Positions 32,916 through 40,754 of a stretch of DNA of 64,000 nt are shown here, piece by piece. The position numbers and the translations under genes are program-made. How positions within the stretch are numbered: the stretch's first letter is position 1; every line of letters starts with the position of its first letter. Source of the stretch: Formosa sp. (lineage in GTDB: Bacteria > Bacteroidota > Bacteroidia > Flavobacteriales > Flavobacteriaceae); contig JABHDE010000039.1 of the NCBI GenBank assembly GCA_018673215.1, forward strand, positions 1 to 64,000, in the 5' to 3' direction. The notes under the pieces are model-generated. The model had not been told where the DNA came from, did not search any database, and worked only from the letters and a program-made list of their open reading frames with translations.

Positions 32916-34067
32916 ATGAAAATTTCTTCAAAACAACATCTTTCACGCTGGGTAATTATTGCCATTTCATTCCTTATTATTTCATTGATTTTATGGAACA
33001 CCTATCGCTTTTTTCAAAAATTTAAGGAAGAAGAGCGTATAAAAATGGAGAATTTTTCTCAGGCACAAATCGAACTTGGAAAGATCATTGATCTCAATGG
33101 CAACGTGAGCGATTTTCCATTGAAAATAATCCAAAGTAATACAACTACTCCAATGATTATTAAAAATGATGAAGGGTATTTTCAATCTAAAAATATTGAA
33201 CAACTACTGTCTAACAATCAAGAGTATCTTAGAAATTTAAGTTTAGAATTTGGTAATGAAAATACTCCTATTGACATAATTTATGAAGGCAAAACAATTT
33301 CAACTATCTACTATGGGAATTCTGACTTACTTAATAAATTGAAATATTATCCCTTTGCGCTTGTCTTAATTATTTTACTATTTAGTGGGGTTGTTTATTT
33401 TTATTATAAGAGCGACAGAACCGCCTCTCAGAACAAACTCTGGACTGGGATGGCTAAAGAAACTGCTCATCAAATAGGGACACCACTTTCATCGCTCATA
33501 GGATGGACAGAACTTTTAAAAACAGAGGCTATAAATCCTTCTTATATTTCTGAGATAAAAAAAGATATTCACCGGTTAGAAATCATTACTGAACGCTTCA
33601 GTAAAATTGGATCCATGCCCTTGTTAAAGTCCTCCGATATTGTGAAGACTACGCAAGAGTCTTTTGAATATTTAGAATCTAGGAGCAGTAAATTGATTGG
33701 CTTTAAAATGAATACCCCAAAAGAAGAAATCTTAGTCAATTTGAATCCCGAACTCTATAGTTGGGCGATCGAAAATTTAGTTAAAAATGGAATTGATGCT
33801 ATGAAAGGTGAAGGCCATATTGAATTGTATATTCAAGCATCAGAGGCATTGGTTTTAATAGATATTAAAGACACTGGGAAAGGACTGTCAAAAAAAATAT
33901 TCAGTAGAATTTTTGAAACGGGGTATACATCTAAAAAACGTGGCTGGGGATTAGGACTGTCACTTTCCAAGCGAATTATTGAGGAATACCACAAAGGGAA
34001 AATTAAAGTGTTACAGTCTGAGCTTGGAGAAGGGACTACAATGAGAATTAGTTTGAAACGCTTATAG
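32916..34067 (+). CDS. Orphan membrane sensor histidine kinase
   Basis: A 383-residue kinase. Transmembrane helices at about 11-28 and 147-164 enclose a small extracytoplasmic sensor of about 115 residues. The phosphoacceptor is H185 in AKETAHQIGTPLSSL, the N box is ENLVKNGIDAMKG, and the G boxes are DTGKGLSKKIFSRIF and KKRGWGLGLSLSKRI. All catalytic boxes are intact. No response regulator is adjacent. The ligand of the sensor domain is unknown. Its stop overlaps the stop of the HIT gene on the opposite strand by 6 bases. Confidence 0.9.
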   Translation: MKISSKQHLSRWVIIAISFLIISLILWNTYRFFQKFKEEERIKMENFSQAQIELGKIIDLNGNVSDFPLKIIQSNTTTPMIIKNDEGYFQSKNIEQLLSNNQEYLRNLSLEFGNENTPIDIIYEGKTISTIYYGNSDLLNKLKYYPFALVLIILLFSGVVYFYYKSDRTASQNKLWTGMAKETAHQIGTPLSSLIGWTELLKTEAINPSYISEIKKDIHRLEIITERFSKIGSMPLLKSSDIVKTTQESFEYLESRSSKLIGFKMNTPKEEILVNLNPELYSWAIENLVKNGIDAMKGEGHIELYIQASEALVLIDIKDTGKGLSKKIFSRIFETGYTSKKRGWGLGLSLSKRIIEEYHKGKIKVLQSELGEGTTMRISLKRL

Positions 34068-34451
34068 GAAAGCACTGATTTTTTCAGCTAGTGCTTCAAA
34101 TTCTTTTGAATGTAATGTTTCCTTTTTAATGAATTGGGCGTCTTCCATAGTATTTAATGGAATTAAATGCACATGCACATGTGGTACTTCAAGACCAATC
34201 ACAGTCATACCAATACGCTTGCAATCCACTGCTTTTTCTATAGCTTTAGCAACTGTTCTTGAAAAATCCATCAATTCTAAATAGTCCGCTGGTTCTAAAT
34301 CAAAAATCTTATTGACTTCTTTTTTTGGAATACAAAGCGTATGCCCTTTCGCATTGGGGTTAACGTCTAAGAATGCTAAGAATTTTTCGGTTTCAGCAAC
34401 CTTATAACAAGGTATTTCTTTATTAACTATTTTAGTGCAAATTGAGCTCAT
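34062..34451 (-). CDS. HIT-family nucleotide hydrolase/transferase
   Basis: A 129-residue HIT (histidine triad) protein. The triad HVHVH (91-95) is preceded by GLEVP and followed by LIPL, as in HINT/PKCI-type enzymes that hydrolyse AMP-lysine or similar phosphoramidates. NPNAKGHTLCIPKKEV is the second conserved stretch. It lies 21 bases after greA in the same direction, so the pair is likely one transcript. The natural substrate is unknown. Confidence 0.9.
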   Translation of the reverse strand: MSSICTKIVNKEIPCYKVAETEKFLAFLDVNPNAKGHTLCIPKKEVNKIFDLEPADYLELMDFSRTVAKAIEKAVDCKRIGMTVIGLEVPHVHVHLIPLNTMEDAQFIKKETLHSKEFEALAEKISAFL

Positions 34452-34472
34452 GAGAGGTTTGTAATAAATTAA

Positions 34473-34946
34473 TTATCTAGAAATATCCATGATTTCAAAC
34501 TTCAAAATACCATTAGGAACTTGAATCTCGGCAACTTCTCCAATACTTTTCCCTAACAACCCTTTACCAATTGGAGAATTTACAGAGATTTTACCTGCAG
34601 CCAAATCGGCTTCCCCATCAGCAACTAGAAGATAGTTCATTTCCATTCCATTGGATTGATTTTTTATTTTCACTTTAGACAGTACTAAGGCTTTTGAAGA
34701 ATCGAGTTGAGATTCATCAATGATTCGTGCTCCTGCGAGGGCATCTTCAAGTTTTGCTATGCGCATTTCCAACATCCCTTGTGCTTCTTTAGCGGCATCG
34801 TATTCTGCATTTTCACTTAAGTCGCCTTTATCTCTCGCTTCTGCAATTGCTCGTGAAGCCTTGACGCGTTCTACGTCTTTGAGTTGCTTTAACTCGCTTC
34901 TTAATTTCTTTAACCCTTCGGCCGTGTAGTAAGATACATTGCTCAT
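34473..34946 (-). CDS. greA: Transcription elongation factor GreA
   Basis: A 157-residue Gre factor of standard length. The N-terminal coiled coil carries the acidic tip (GDLSENAEYDAAKEAQ, with the Asp/Glu that reaches the RNA polymerase active site), and the C-terminal FKBP-like domain ends SPIGKGLLGKSIGEVAEIQVPNG. It rescues backtracked RNA polymerase. A TATATTTG -7 element and a hairpin lie in its leader (35021-35054). Precedes the HIT gene. Confidence 0.95.
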   Translation of the reverse strand: MSNVSYYTAEGLKKLRSELKQLKDVERVKASRAIAEARDKGDLSENAEYDAAKEAQGMLEMRIAKLEDALAGARIIDESQLDSSKALVLSKVKIKNQSNGMEMNYLLVADGEADLAAGKISVNSPIGKGLLGKSIGEVAEIQVPNGILKFEIMDISR

Positions 34947-35020
34947 AACTGATAATTTTTAAAGTAGTTGTTCATTTAGGTTTTTGAATAGCTAAACTTA
35001 TTCTTAGAGCTAAACACAAA

Positions 35021-35054
35021 AATCTCGTTTTCACGAGATTACATTACAAATATA
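35021..35054 (-). promoter_or_regulatory. greA promoter element and 5' leader hairpin
   Basis: On the minus strand, TATATTTG (35047-35054) matches TAnnTTTG. Only about 7 bases later the transcript would begin with AATCTCG and CGAGATT arms (35021-35040) forming a 7-bp hairpin with a 6-base loop followed by T residues. It could stabilise the 5' end or act as an early terminator. The leader to the greA ATG is about 95 bases. Confidence 0.45.
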
Positions 35055-35085
35055 CAAAATATTTATCTTATTGTTATTTTTGTCG

Positions 35086-35093
35086 TAGATTTG
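35086..35093 (+). promoter_or_regulatory. -7 promoter element for the Rieske-like lipoprotein gene
   Basis: TAGATTTG matches TAnnTTTG and is 54 bases before the ATG. A second match, TATTTTTG, lies at 35075-35082; which is used cannot be told. Confidence 0.4.
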
Positions 35094-35147
35094 AAATATT
35101 ACTTACGTCAAAGGCGTTTTTAACCATATAACGTATTATTATAAACA

Positions 35148-35588
35148 ATGAGCTTTAATAAATTAAAAACCTATACAATTCTAACTCTCCTTTGCCTAGG
35201 ATGTTCAAAAAACAACATCAACGATTCAAATTGCAACTTTTTAGCTAATATTAATGTTGTGGTATCATTAAACCTAAATCTGTCTCAGTACAATCAATTG
35301 ACATTTCCTAGCAATCCTGTGTATGTTAACAACGAAGGTAATGGGGGGATAATTGTTAATAATACAGGGACTCGTTATGTTGCCTACGACGCGGCTGATC
35401 CAAATCATCCTTACAGTGAGTGTTCTATCCTCTCCATTAATGGGGTTGAGGGAGTTTGTGGGTGTACCGATGAAAATAAATTTAGTTTAGTTACTGGCCA
35501 ACCCTTAGCAAATACGGAGTTGCGTTGTGGGCTTAAAGCTTATATTGTAGAAAGTAATGGCAATACGCTCTATATTTCATCCAATTAA
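35148..35588 (+). CDS. Lipoprotein with degenerate Rieske-like domain
   Basis: A 146-residue lipoprotein (signal ILTLLCLGC, lipidated Cys19). The body follows the Rieske ferredoxin fold order: FPSNPVYVNNEG, a first ligand-loop-like segment YSECSILSI, a second one VCGCTDENKFSLVTGQPL, then LKAYIVESNGNTLYI as the closing strands. The canonical ligands CxH and CxxH are absent: no His follows either Cys group. A 2Fe-2S cluster of normal type is therefore unlikely. The remaining Cys may form disulfides. The fold assignment is by pattern only. Surface or periplasmic location expected. Confidence 0.6.
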   Translation: MSFNKLKTYTILTLLCLGCSKNNINDSNCNFLANINVVVSLNLNLSQYNQLTFPSNPVYVNNEGNGGIIVNNTGTRYVAYDAADPNHPYSECSILSINGVEGVCGCTDENKFSLVTGQPLANTELRCGLKAYIVESNGNTLYISSN

Positions 35589-35628
35589 AAAAAAATAGCG
35601 CACTTCATTCAGTACGCTATTTCTAATT
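35588..35628. terminator. Bidirectional terminator between lipoprotein and TonB-receptor genes
   Basis: AAATAGCG (35593-35600) pairs with CGCTATTT (35615-35622) around a 14-base loop, with A-runs on one side and T-rich sequence on the other. It lies between two converging genes and can serve both. Confidence 0.7.
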
Positions 35629-35642
35629 TTTATTGTCTTTTT

Positions 35643-37805
35643 TTAAAATTTAAAGGTAACCCCTACTAGGAAGTTTCGAGTGGCTTGAGGATAATACCCT
35701 GCCCCTTCTATCGTTGTCACTTGACCTGGGACAGACCAGTCATCATCATAGGTATAATAATACCCATTGGACACATATTCTTCATTAAAAATATTATTTA
35801 TGAGAGCCGACACTACTACTGAAGAAAATACTGATTTTGGATTCCATTGGTAAGAAATATTAAAATCGTTTACTAGATAACTTTCTAATTTTGAGGCTTC
35901 AGTATCCGTATTTCCCATATATTGATCCCCAACATATTTGGTTAAAAGATTTAAACTTAAACTATCCAATGGACTGTAAACAATCATATTTGAGGCTACA
36001 ATGTCTGGTGAAAAAGAAATGTTTGTAGATCCAAGATTTTTAAGGACGCCATCCACTTGAGAAAAGGTTTGTTTGTTTTTATTTGAACTCAGTGTGATAT
36101 TTGGCTGCACCTTAAATTTCTCAGAAAACGCATAAACAGCTTCAACTTCTAAACCAAGTCTATAACTATCCCCACTATTTTTTCTGACAGGCGAACCCAC
36201 ATCATCCAATGCACCTGTGAGAACTAATTGTTCGTTGTACTGCATGTAGTAAGAGTTGATATTTAAGAGAAGTGCTCCTTTATTATAGCGCCATCCAATT
36301 TCAAAATCATTTAACTGTTCTGCTTTTATGTTTGGATTGCTTTCAAAATCACTGCGACTTGGCTCTCTATTAGCTCTTGCGTAAGAGGCATAGATGTTAG
36401 AATGAGAGGCCAATTGAAAAGTAACACCAACTTTAGGATTAAAGAAATTATAGGTTTCGTCTATCAACATATTTACTAAGTCAGATGTAATGCCCGTTGT
36501 TTTATACCCTACACTTCTTAGTTGTAAATCTCCAAAAATATCTATTTTAGAATTCAATGAGTAGGTCGTTTTTACAAACGCACTTAAATCTGTTTTTTTC
36601 CCGTTTCCAAAATAATATCGATCTCGAATTGAAGCATTATCAGCAAATTGTTTTGCCCAAATTACTTCTCCAAAGTGATCGCCGTCATAGGTGCTATAAG
36701 ATCCCCCAAACGTAAGGTCTATCTCGGAATCTCTGTAGTGTGCTGTCGCATTGACCACATAATAATCGTTATCTAACCAACGTCTTCTAATAAGATCTGT
36801 CACTGCGGTGCCATAAAAATCGACTGCTGTCGCTTCCACAATTCCACCATAGGTGATCACGTCGTCATCGGATCTAAATTGCTCAAAATACCCCCTACCA
36901 TATGTGTAATTCAACCCTATATTTGTTGACCAATTTTGATCGATTTTCTGGTTCCAGTGAAGTTGATAATGGTCTTGTTTGTAGTTATCAATTTCATTTT
37001 CATAGGTATATGGATTTTGACGACGGTTCTGATCTAGTTCATCTTGTGTCAACCCAAACCAAGATTGATACGTTCTTTCGTGACCTCCAAAAGCTAAGGC
37101 TTTGATCAGCGTTCCGTTTTTATTGTATGTCCCCTGTAAAAAATAAGATTTAAGATCCGAAAAAGCCCTGTCAACATAGCCATCAGATTTGATTTGTGAC
37201 AAACGCCCTGCAACTTCAAAAAAATCGTTTAATTTTCCTGTACTGAATTTTACGGTATGCTTTCGGGTATTATAACTTCCAAAAGCACTTGAAATTTCGG
37301 CGGACGATTTATCAGAGGAAGCATCTGTTAAAATATTAATACTCGCGCCAAAGGCTCCCGATCCGTTTGTAGAAGTTCCAACTCCTCTTTGAAGCTGTAG
37401 GCTTTCCACAGAGGACGAAAAATCTGGCAAATTAACCCAAAAAGTTCCTAGTGACTCCGCGTCGGTATATGGAATTCCGTTAATTGTAATATTGGTTGAC
37501 AATGGACTGACACCTCGAACTCTAATACCTGTATATCCAATACCCGCCCCAGCATCACTAGTAGTAACTACCGATGGCAAATAATTTAATAAAATTGGAA
37601 GGTCTTGACCTAAATTCCGAGGCTCCAATTGTGCATTCGTTACATTGGAATGCGTAATTGGCGCATTGGGTTTTACTCTAACAGACTGGACTAAAACCTC
37701 ATCTAAAGTTTGGGTTTTGGTAGAATCGGTTTCTACTTGGTTTTGTTGTGCAGTCATCACAGATGCTGTCAATGACAGTGCAATTAAAAGAATAGAATTT
37801 TTCAT
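35643..37805 (-). CDS. TonB-dependent outer-membrane receptor under TPP riboswitch control (thiamine or precursor uptake)
   Basis: A 720-residue receptor. Signal peptide residues 1-20 (ending TASVMTAQ); TonB-box-like TLDEVLVQ near 33-40; plug domain to about 160 (LPSVVTTSDAGAGIGYTGIRVRG, then LQRGVGTSTNGSGAFGASINI); 22-strand barrel thereafter, closing ATRNFLVGVTFKF with the terminal Phe of outer-membrane proteins. No carboxypeptidase-like N-terminal domain. The TPP riboswitch 112 bases upstream shows that its substrate is thiamine-related, since TPP-responsive receptors in Bacteroidota import thiamine or its pyrimidine. PnuC-like transporter and kinase genes upstream support this. Confidence 0.9.
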   Translation of the reverse strand: MKNSILLIALSLTASVMTAQQNQVETDSTKTQTLDEVLVQSVRVKPNAPITHSNVTNAQLEPRNLGQDLPILLNYLPSVVTTSDAGAGIGYTGIRVRGVSPLSTNITINGIPYTDAESLGTFWVNLPDFSSSVESLQLQRGVGTSTNGSGAFGASINILTDASSDKSSAEISSAFGSYNTRKHTVKFSTGKLNDFFEVAGRLSQIKSDGYVDRAFSDLKSYFLQGTYNKNGTLIKALAFGGHERTYQSWFGLTQDELDQNRRQNPYTYENEIDNYKQDHYQLHWNQKIDQNWSTNIGLNYTYGRGYFEQFRSDDDVITYGGIVEATAVDFYGTAVTDLIRRRWLDNDYYVVNATAHYRDSEIDLTFGGSYSTYDGDHFGEVIWAKQFADNASIRDRYYFGNGKKTDLSAFVKTTYSLNSKIDIFGDLQLRSVGYKTTGITSDLVNMLIDETYNFFNPKVGVTFQLASHSNIYASYARANREPSRSDFESNPNIKAEQLNDFEIGWRYNKGALLLNINSYYMQYNEQLVLTGALDDVGSPVRKNSGDSYRLGLEVEAVYAFSEKFKVQPNITLSSNKNKQTFSQVDGVLKNLGSTNISFSPDIVASNMIVYSPLDSLSLNLLTKYVGDQYMGNTDTEASKLESYLVNDFNISYQWNPKSVFSSVVVSALINNIFNEEYVSNGYYYTYDDDWSVPGQVTTIEGAGYYPQATRNFLVGVTFKF

Positions 37806-37916
37806 ACGATAAAAAGTATCGAATAAAAAGAGGTAATTATTCTTTGTAAATTAGTTATACGTTTTTGAAGCTTTTGCTTCGTCTAACTTCAATTAAAACA
37901 ACAGTTCAAATTGAAA

Positions 37917-37994
37917 CTCATATCCCTAAACAGCATTATCTGTTCTAGGTTCAATGGGTATGATCTCAGCCGATATCGGCACCCCTTTTTTGAG
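37917..37994 (-). promoter_or_regulatory. TPP riboswitch (THI element)
   Basis: The minus strand shows the conserved THI-box order: GGGGTGCC, GGCTGAGATCATACCC, GAACCTAGA, CAGATAATGCTG and TAGGGATATGAG. Outer arms CTC and GAG close P1. It senses thiamine pyrophosphate. It lies between the DUF4301 stop and the receptor ATG, with 112 bases between aptamer and start codon. That stretch contains hairpins (GAAGC/GCTTC at about 37859-37880; TTCAATT/AATTGAA) but no T-run, so control is more likely of translation, or by a non-classical terminator. Repression by TPP is expected. Confidence 0.95.
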
Positions 37995-38001
37995 AACGGT
38001 A

Positions 38002-38009
38002 CAAATATA
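38002..38009 (-). promoter_or_regulatory. -7 promoter element driving the TPP riboswitch transcript
   Basis: Minus strand TATATTTG matches TAnnTTTG exactly and ends 7 bases before the start of the aptamer, which places the transcription start at the riboswitch 5' end. TTTA lies 18 bases further upstream as a possible -33 element. Confidence 0.7.
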
Positions 38010-38044
38010 GTTTAGATTTAAACTATTTAAAGAATTTTATGAAA

Positions 38045-39595
38045 TTATTTTACTTGATGTGTAAATTTTAAAAGATCATTTACACTTTTAACAGGGTTAA
38101 AGGTAATAATTGGAACCTCCACAAAAATTGTATTCCAATTCGCCATACCACCATTCCATAAACCAGGCCTTTCTAGGGTTTTAAGTTTTCTTCCGTATTT
38201 TGTTTTAGTCGTCACAAAATAAGTTTTAGAATCTATAAACTGCTCTAGATCGAAGGCTTCACCTTTGTAGTTTTTAACACCACAAATAATATCAACCGGA
38301 TTAAAATGCGTTGCATTGGTCAATATAGATTTCTGATTTTTCAGGTTTATATCGACCTGACTTGCTTCGACTATTTGTAAGGTTACGTCTCCATTTTCAT
38401 GTTTTACCCAAAACGGTCCACCTCCGGGCTCACTTTCATTTTTCACCATTCCACAGACACGAATTGGCCTGTTAATTTTTGATTTTAAAAATTCGATTTT
38501 ATGCTTGTTAGCATATTTTTCAAATTGAGAACTAATTTTAATATTTAATTTTTGGGCTAAAAAGCCTGCAATTTCTACTATTTCATCTTTAGAAACATCT
38601 TTAGACTCCAAAGCTTCAGCATAGGCAAATGCTTGCTTTTGAATATTTAACAATAGACCTGCAAGAGCTTTTTTATATCGTGCAATCTCATCCAGATATT
38701 TATTAACGACTACATTGTCAACGTTTTTTACAAATACGATATCTGCATCAATCTGATTTAAATTTTTTATTAAGGCGCCATGCCCAGACGGTCTAAATAA
38801 CAACTTCTCATTTAGCCTAAAAGGCTGATTTTTCAAATCTACTGCTATTACATCTGTAGTCGATTCTTGGTTAGAGAAAGAGATTTCAAATGAAGTATTG
38901 GTTTTTGATTCTACTGATTTTTGAATAGCAGTTAATTTACTTTTAAATTGTTCCAAATGCATTTTAGTAATTGTAAAATGCAGGACCGCTTTTCCGTTAA
39001 CAGAAGCATATTTAGCAGCTTCAAACAAATGTTCTTCGAATGCAGTTGATATATGGTTTTTATATTTATGAAATGGCAATAATCCCTTGGGGATGTTGGA
39101 ATAATTAAGATAGGACTCTTCTAAAAGAGTTTTTACAAACAAAAGACGTTTTTGATCTAAATTGAGTAAATCGTAATCAGCTATCAATGTTCGCATTTTA
39201 TCAACTGCAAAGTCGTGAAACGGTAGTTTTTCGATGGTTACAAAAAACAAAAATAATTCTGTTATTTTATTTTTGTTTATATAAGAGTTGATGGTTTCTT
39301 TTTGAGGATCGTAATTGGCTAAAAATTCATGTAATATTTTAAACATTCGAGAAGCTGCGCCAGATGCTGGTGTAAACTTAACTATAGAAAGTACTGATTT
39401 CTCGTCTTCAAAATATTTAATATAGTTATTGAGTTCTTTATCTGAAAGTTGTATGATACCATCTCCAATAGTGGCCGAAGCTTTTAAATTAACATAAGAA
39501 GACTCAAACTTATAAGAATCCAGTTGTTTATTAACTTCTTCGATAGTAAGTCCAAGACTTTCAATATGTTTTATATCTGATGTTGAATAATTCAA
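38045..39595 (-). CDS. DUF4301 family protein with nucleotidyltransferase-like signature
   Basis: A 516-residue cytosolic protein, starting at a TTG that overlaps the stop of the preceding ATPase gene (TTGA). FTPASGAASRMFK (74-86) resembles the G-x-G-x-x-x-R-M phosphate loop of sugar-nucleotide pyrophosphorylases. FRPSGHGALIKNLN (267-280) and DADIVFVKNVDNV (283-295) resemble their substrate and metal segments, and a third conserved block is MVKNESEPGGGPFWVKHENG. I infer a GT-A-like nucleotidyltransferase fold; the family has no assigned reaction that I know of. Gene order beside a PnuC-type transporter, a NadR-like kinase and a TPP-regulated receptor suggests a role with a vitamin or its nucleotide form. 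Confidence 0.75.
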   Translation of the reverse strand: MNYSTSDIKHIESLGLTIEEVNKQLDSYKFESSYVNLKASATIGDGIIQLSDKELNNYIKYFEDEKSVLSIVKFTPASGAASRMFKILHEFLANYDPQKETINSYINKNKITELFLFFVTIEKLPFHDFAVDKMRTLIADYDLLNLDQKRLLFVKTLLEESYLNYSNIPKGLLPFHKYKNHISTAFEEHLFEAAKYASVNGKAVLHFTITKMHLEQFKSKLTAIQKSVESKTNTSFEISFSNQESTTDVIAVDLKNQPFRLNEKLLFRPSGHGALIKNLNQIDADIVFVKNVDNVVVNKYLDEIARYKKALAGLLLNIQKQAFAYAEALESKDVSKDEIVEIAGFLAQKLNIKISSQFEKYANKHKIEFLKSKINRPIRVCGMVKNESEPGGGPFWVKHENGDVTLQIVEASQVDINLKNQKSILTNATHFNPVDIICGVKNYKGEAFDLEQFIDSKTYFVTTKTKYGRKLKTLERPGLWNGGMANWNTIFVEVPIITFNPVKSVNDLLKFTHQVK

Positions 39596-40161
39596 ATTTT
39601 TGGTGTTAATAGTTGATTAATATGGTTTACAGCGCTTTTTATTCGATCTGATTTGGAGCCGCTTAAAATAACATAAGGGAGTTTGTATTTTTGTAAGGCA
39701 TCTTCAAATGCTGTAAACATTTTCTTTCGTTCATAGGGCATATCTCTCAAATCATCTGCCACCCAAGGAATATCAATATCACATAAAAAGTACAGGTTAT
39801 AAAAATTTTTTTTAGCATAATAATTAATTATTGGATCACAATATCCATCATAATACACTTCAGAGTACACCTTTGTTTCCAATAAATTGGTGTCACAAAA
39901 TAAAAGTTCTTTGGTTTTAGATGCAGCCACATTTTCTAATTCCATTTGCCCTATGGCGATGGGCAACATATCAGAGGACTCACAGGTTTTTTGCTCTGAA
40001 TCCCATTTATTTTGAAGGTAAACACGCGCATACTCAGGGACCCAAAGTGTTCCAAAATGATCTGCCAACGCTCTAGACAAGGTTGTCTTTCCAGTTGATT
40101 CTGGACCAAATAAAACTACTTTTAAGCAGTTTGATGAATGTTGACTAAGTGTTTTTTCCAT
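39592..40161 (-). CDS. NadR/Ttd14-like P-loop ATPase (putative vitamin kinase)
   Basis: A 189-residue AAA_28/NadR-type kinase. Walker A is GPESTGKT (19-26); WVPEYARVYLQNKW is the conserved acidic/aromatic stretch of the ribosylnicotinamide kinase domain, and LLFCDTNLLETKVYSEVYY supplies the Asp of the substrate site. It lacks the adenylyltransferase half of full NadR. In NadR the domain phosphorylates nicotinamide riboside; here the TPP-regulated neighbour makes thiamine an alternative substrate. Overlaps pnuC by 40 bases and the DUF4301 gene by 4, so all are coupled. Confidence 0.82.
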   Translation of the reverse strand: MEKTLSQHSSNCLKVVLFGPESTGKTTLSRALADHFGTLWVPEYARVYLQNKWDSEQKTCESSDMLPIAIGQMELENVAASKTKELLFCDTNLLETKVYSEVYYDGYCDPIINYYAKKNFYNLYFLCDIDIPWVADDLRDMPYERKKMFTAFEDALQKYKLPYVILSGSKSDRIKSAVNHINQLLTPKI

Positions 40162-40754
40162 GATCTGTATCCTTGAACGGCTAAAAAAGTAAAAATAATA
40201 TATTGAATAGATAAAATTCCTAACCCTCGGTATGCATACAAAGGGATTGTGATGACATTAGCTACGATCCAAAGTGTCCAATTTTGAAGTTTTTTATTGG
40301 CCATATACCACATGGCTGTAAAAAACAAACCAGAAGTAAAAATATCTATATAGTTGGGCAATAAGAGAGTGTAATCGAACAATTTGTATACTAAAAAGGT
40401 AACACCCATCGTCAATACACATAAAATAAATCCTATTATTTTATCCTTAAAGCTGGCCGAGGCTATTTTTAATACTTTGTTATTATTGGATATTAGAGAC
40501 CAATTCCACCATCCATATAAGCTCATAATAGAGTAATAGCCGTTCATCATCATATCCCCGAAGTACTGATTAACATACAGAAGATAAACCGTGATAATAG
40601 TACAAATAATTCCAGTAGGATAAACCAAAATATGTGCTTTTTGGGCGTAGTAAACACTTACAACTCCAAACACAAAAGCAATGGCTTCTAAAACAATCAA
40701 ATGCATAGGCGTTTGGTTGTAAGCCTCCAGAAAAAAAGATGTCAAATCATTCAT
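40122..40754 (-). CDS. PnuC/PnuT-family vitamin transporter
   Basis: A 210-residue membrane protein with seven or eight hydrophobic helices. GYYSIMSLYGWWNW is the aromatic PnuC signature that lines the substrate pocket, and the C-terminal YIIFTFLAVQGYRSWKK is typical. I chose the ATG at 40754 because it overlaps the stop of the upstream phosphopantetheinyl transferase in an ATGA; the frame is open eight codons more. PnuC carries nicotinamide riboside, PnuT thiamine, and both trap the substrate by later phosphorylation. The adjacent kinase and TPP-controlled receptor favour thiamine, without proof. Confidence 0.88.
   Translation of the reverse strand: MNDLTSFFLEAYNQTPMHLIVLEAIAFVFGVVSVYYAQKAHILVYPTGIICTIITVYLLYVNQYFGDMMMNGYYSIMSLYGWWNWSLISNNNKVLKIASASFKDKIIGFILCVLTMGVTFLVYKLFDYTLLLPNYIDIFTSGLFFTAMWYMANKKLQNWTLWIVANVITIPLYAYRGLGILSIQYIIFTFLAVQGYRSWKKHLVNIHQTA

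Noticed and set aside
32916-34067. Two-component system with adjacent response regulator
   Set aside because: Neighbouring genes are DUF3127 and HIT; no receiver-domain protein is present in the window.
37859-37880. GAAGC/GCTTC hairpin downstream of the TPP aptamer as a classical terminator
   Set aside because: The stem is only 5 bp and no T-run follows on the minus strand.
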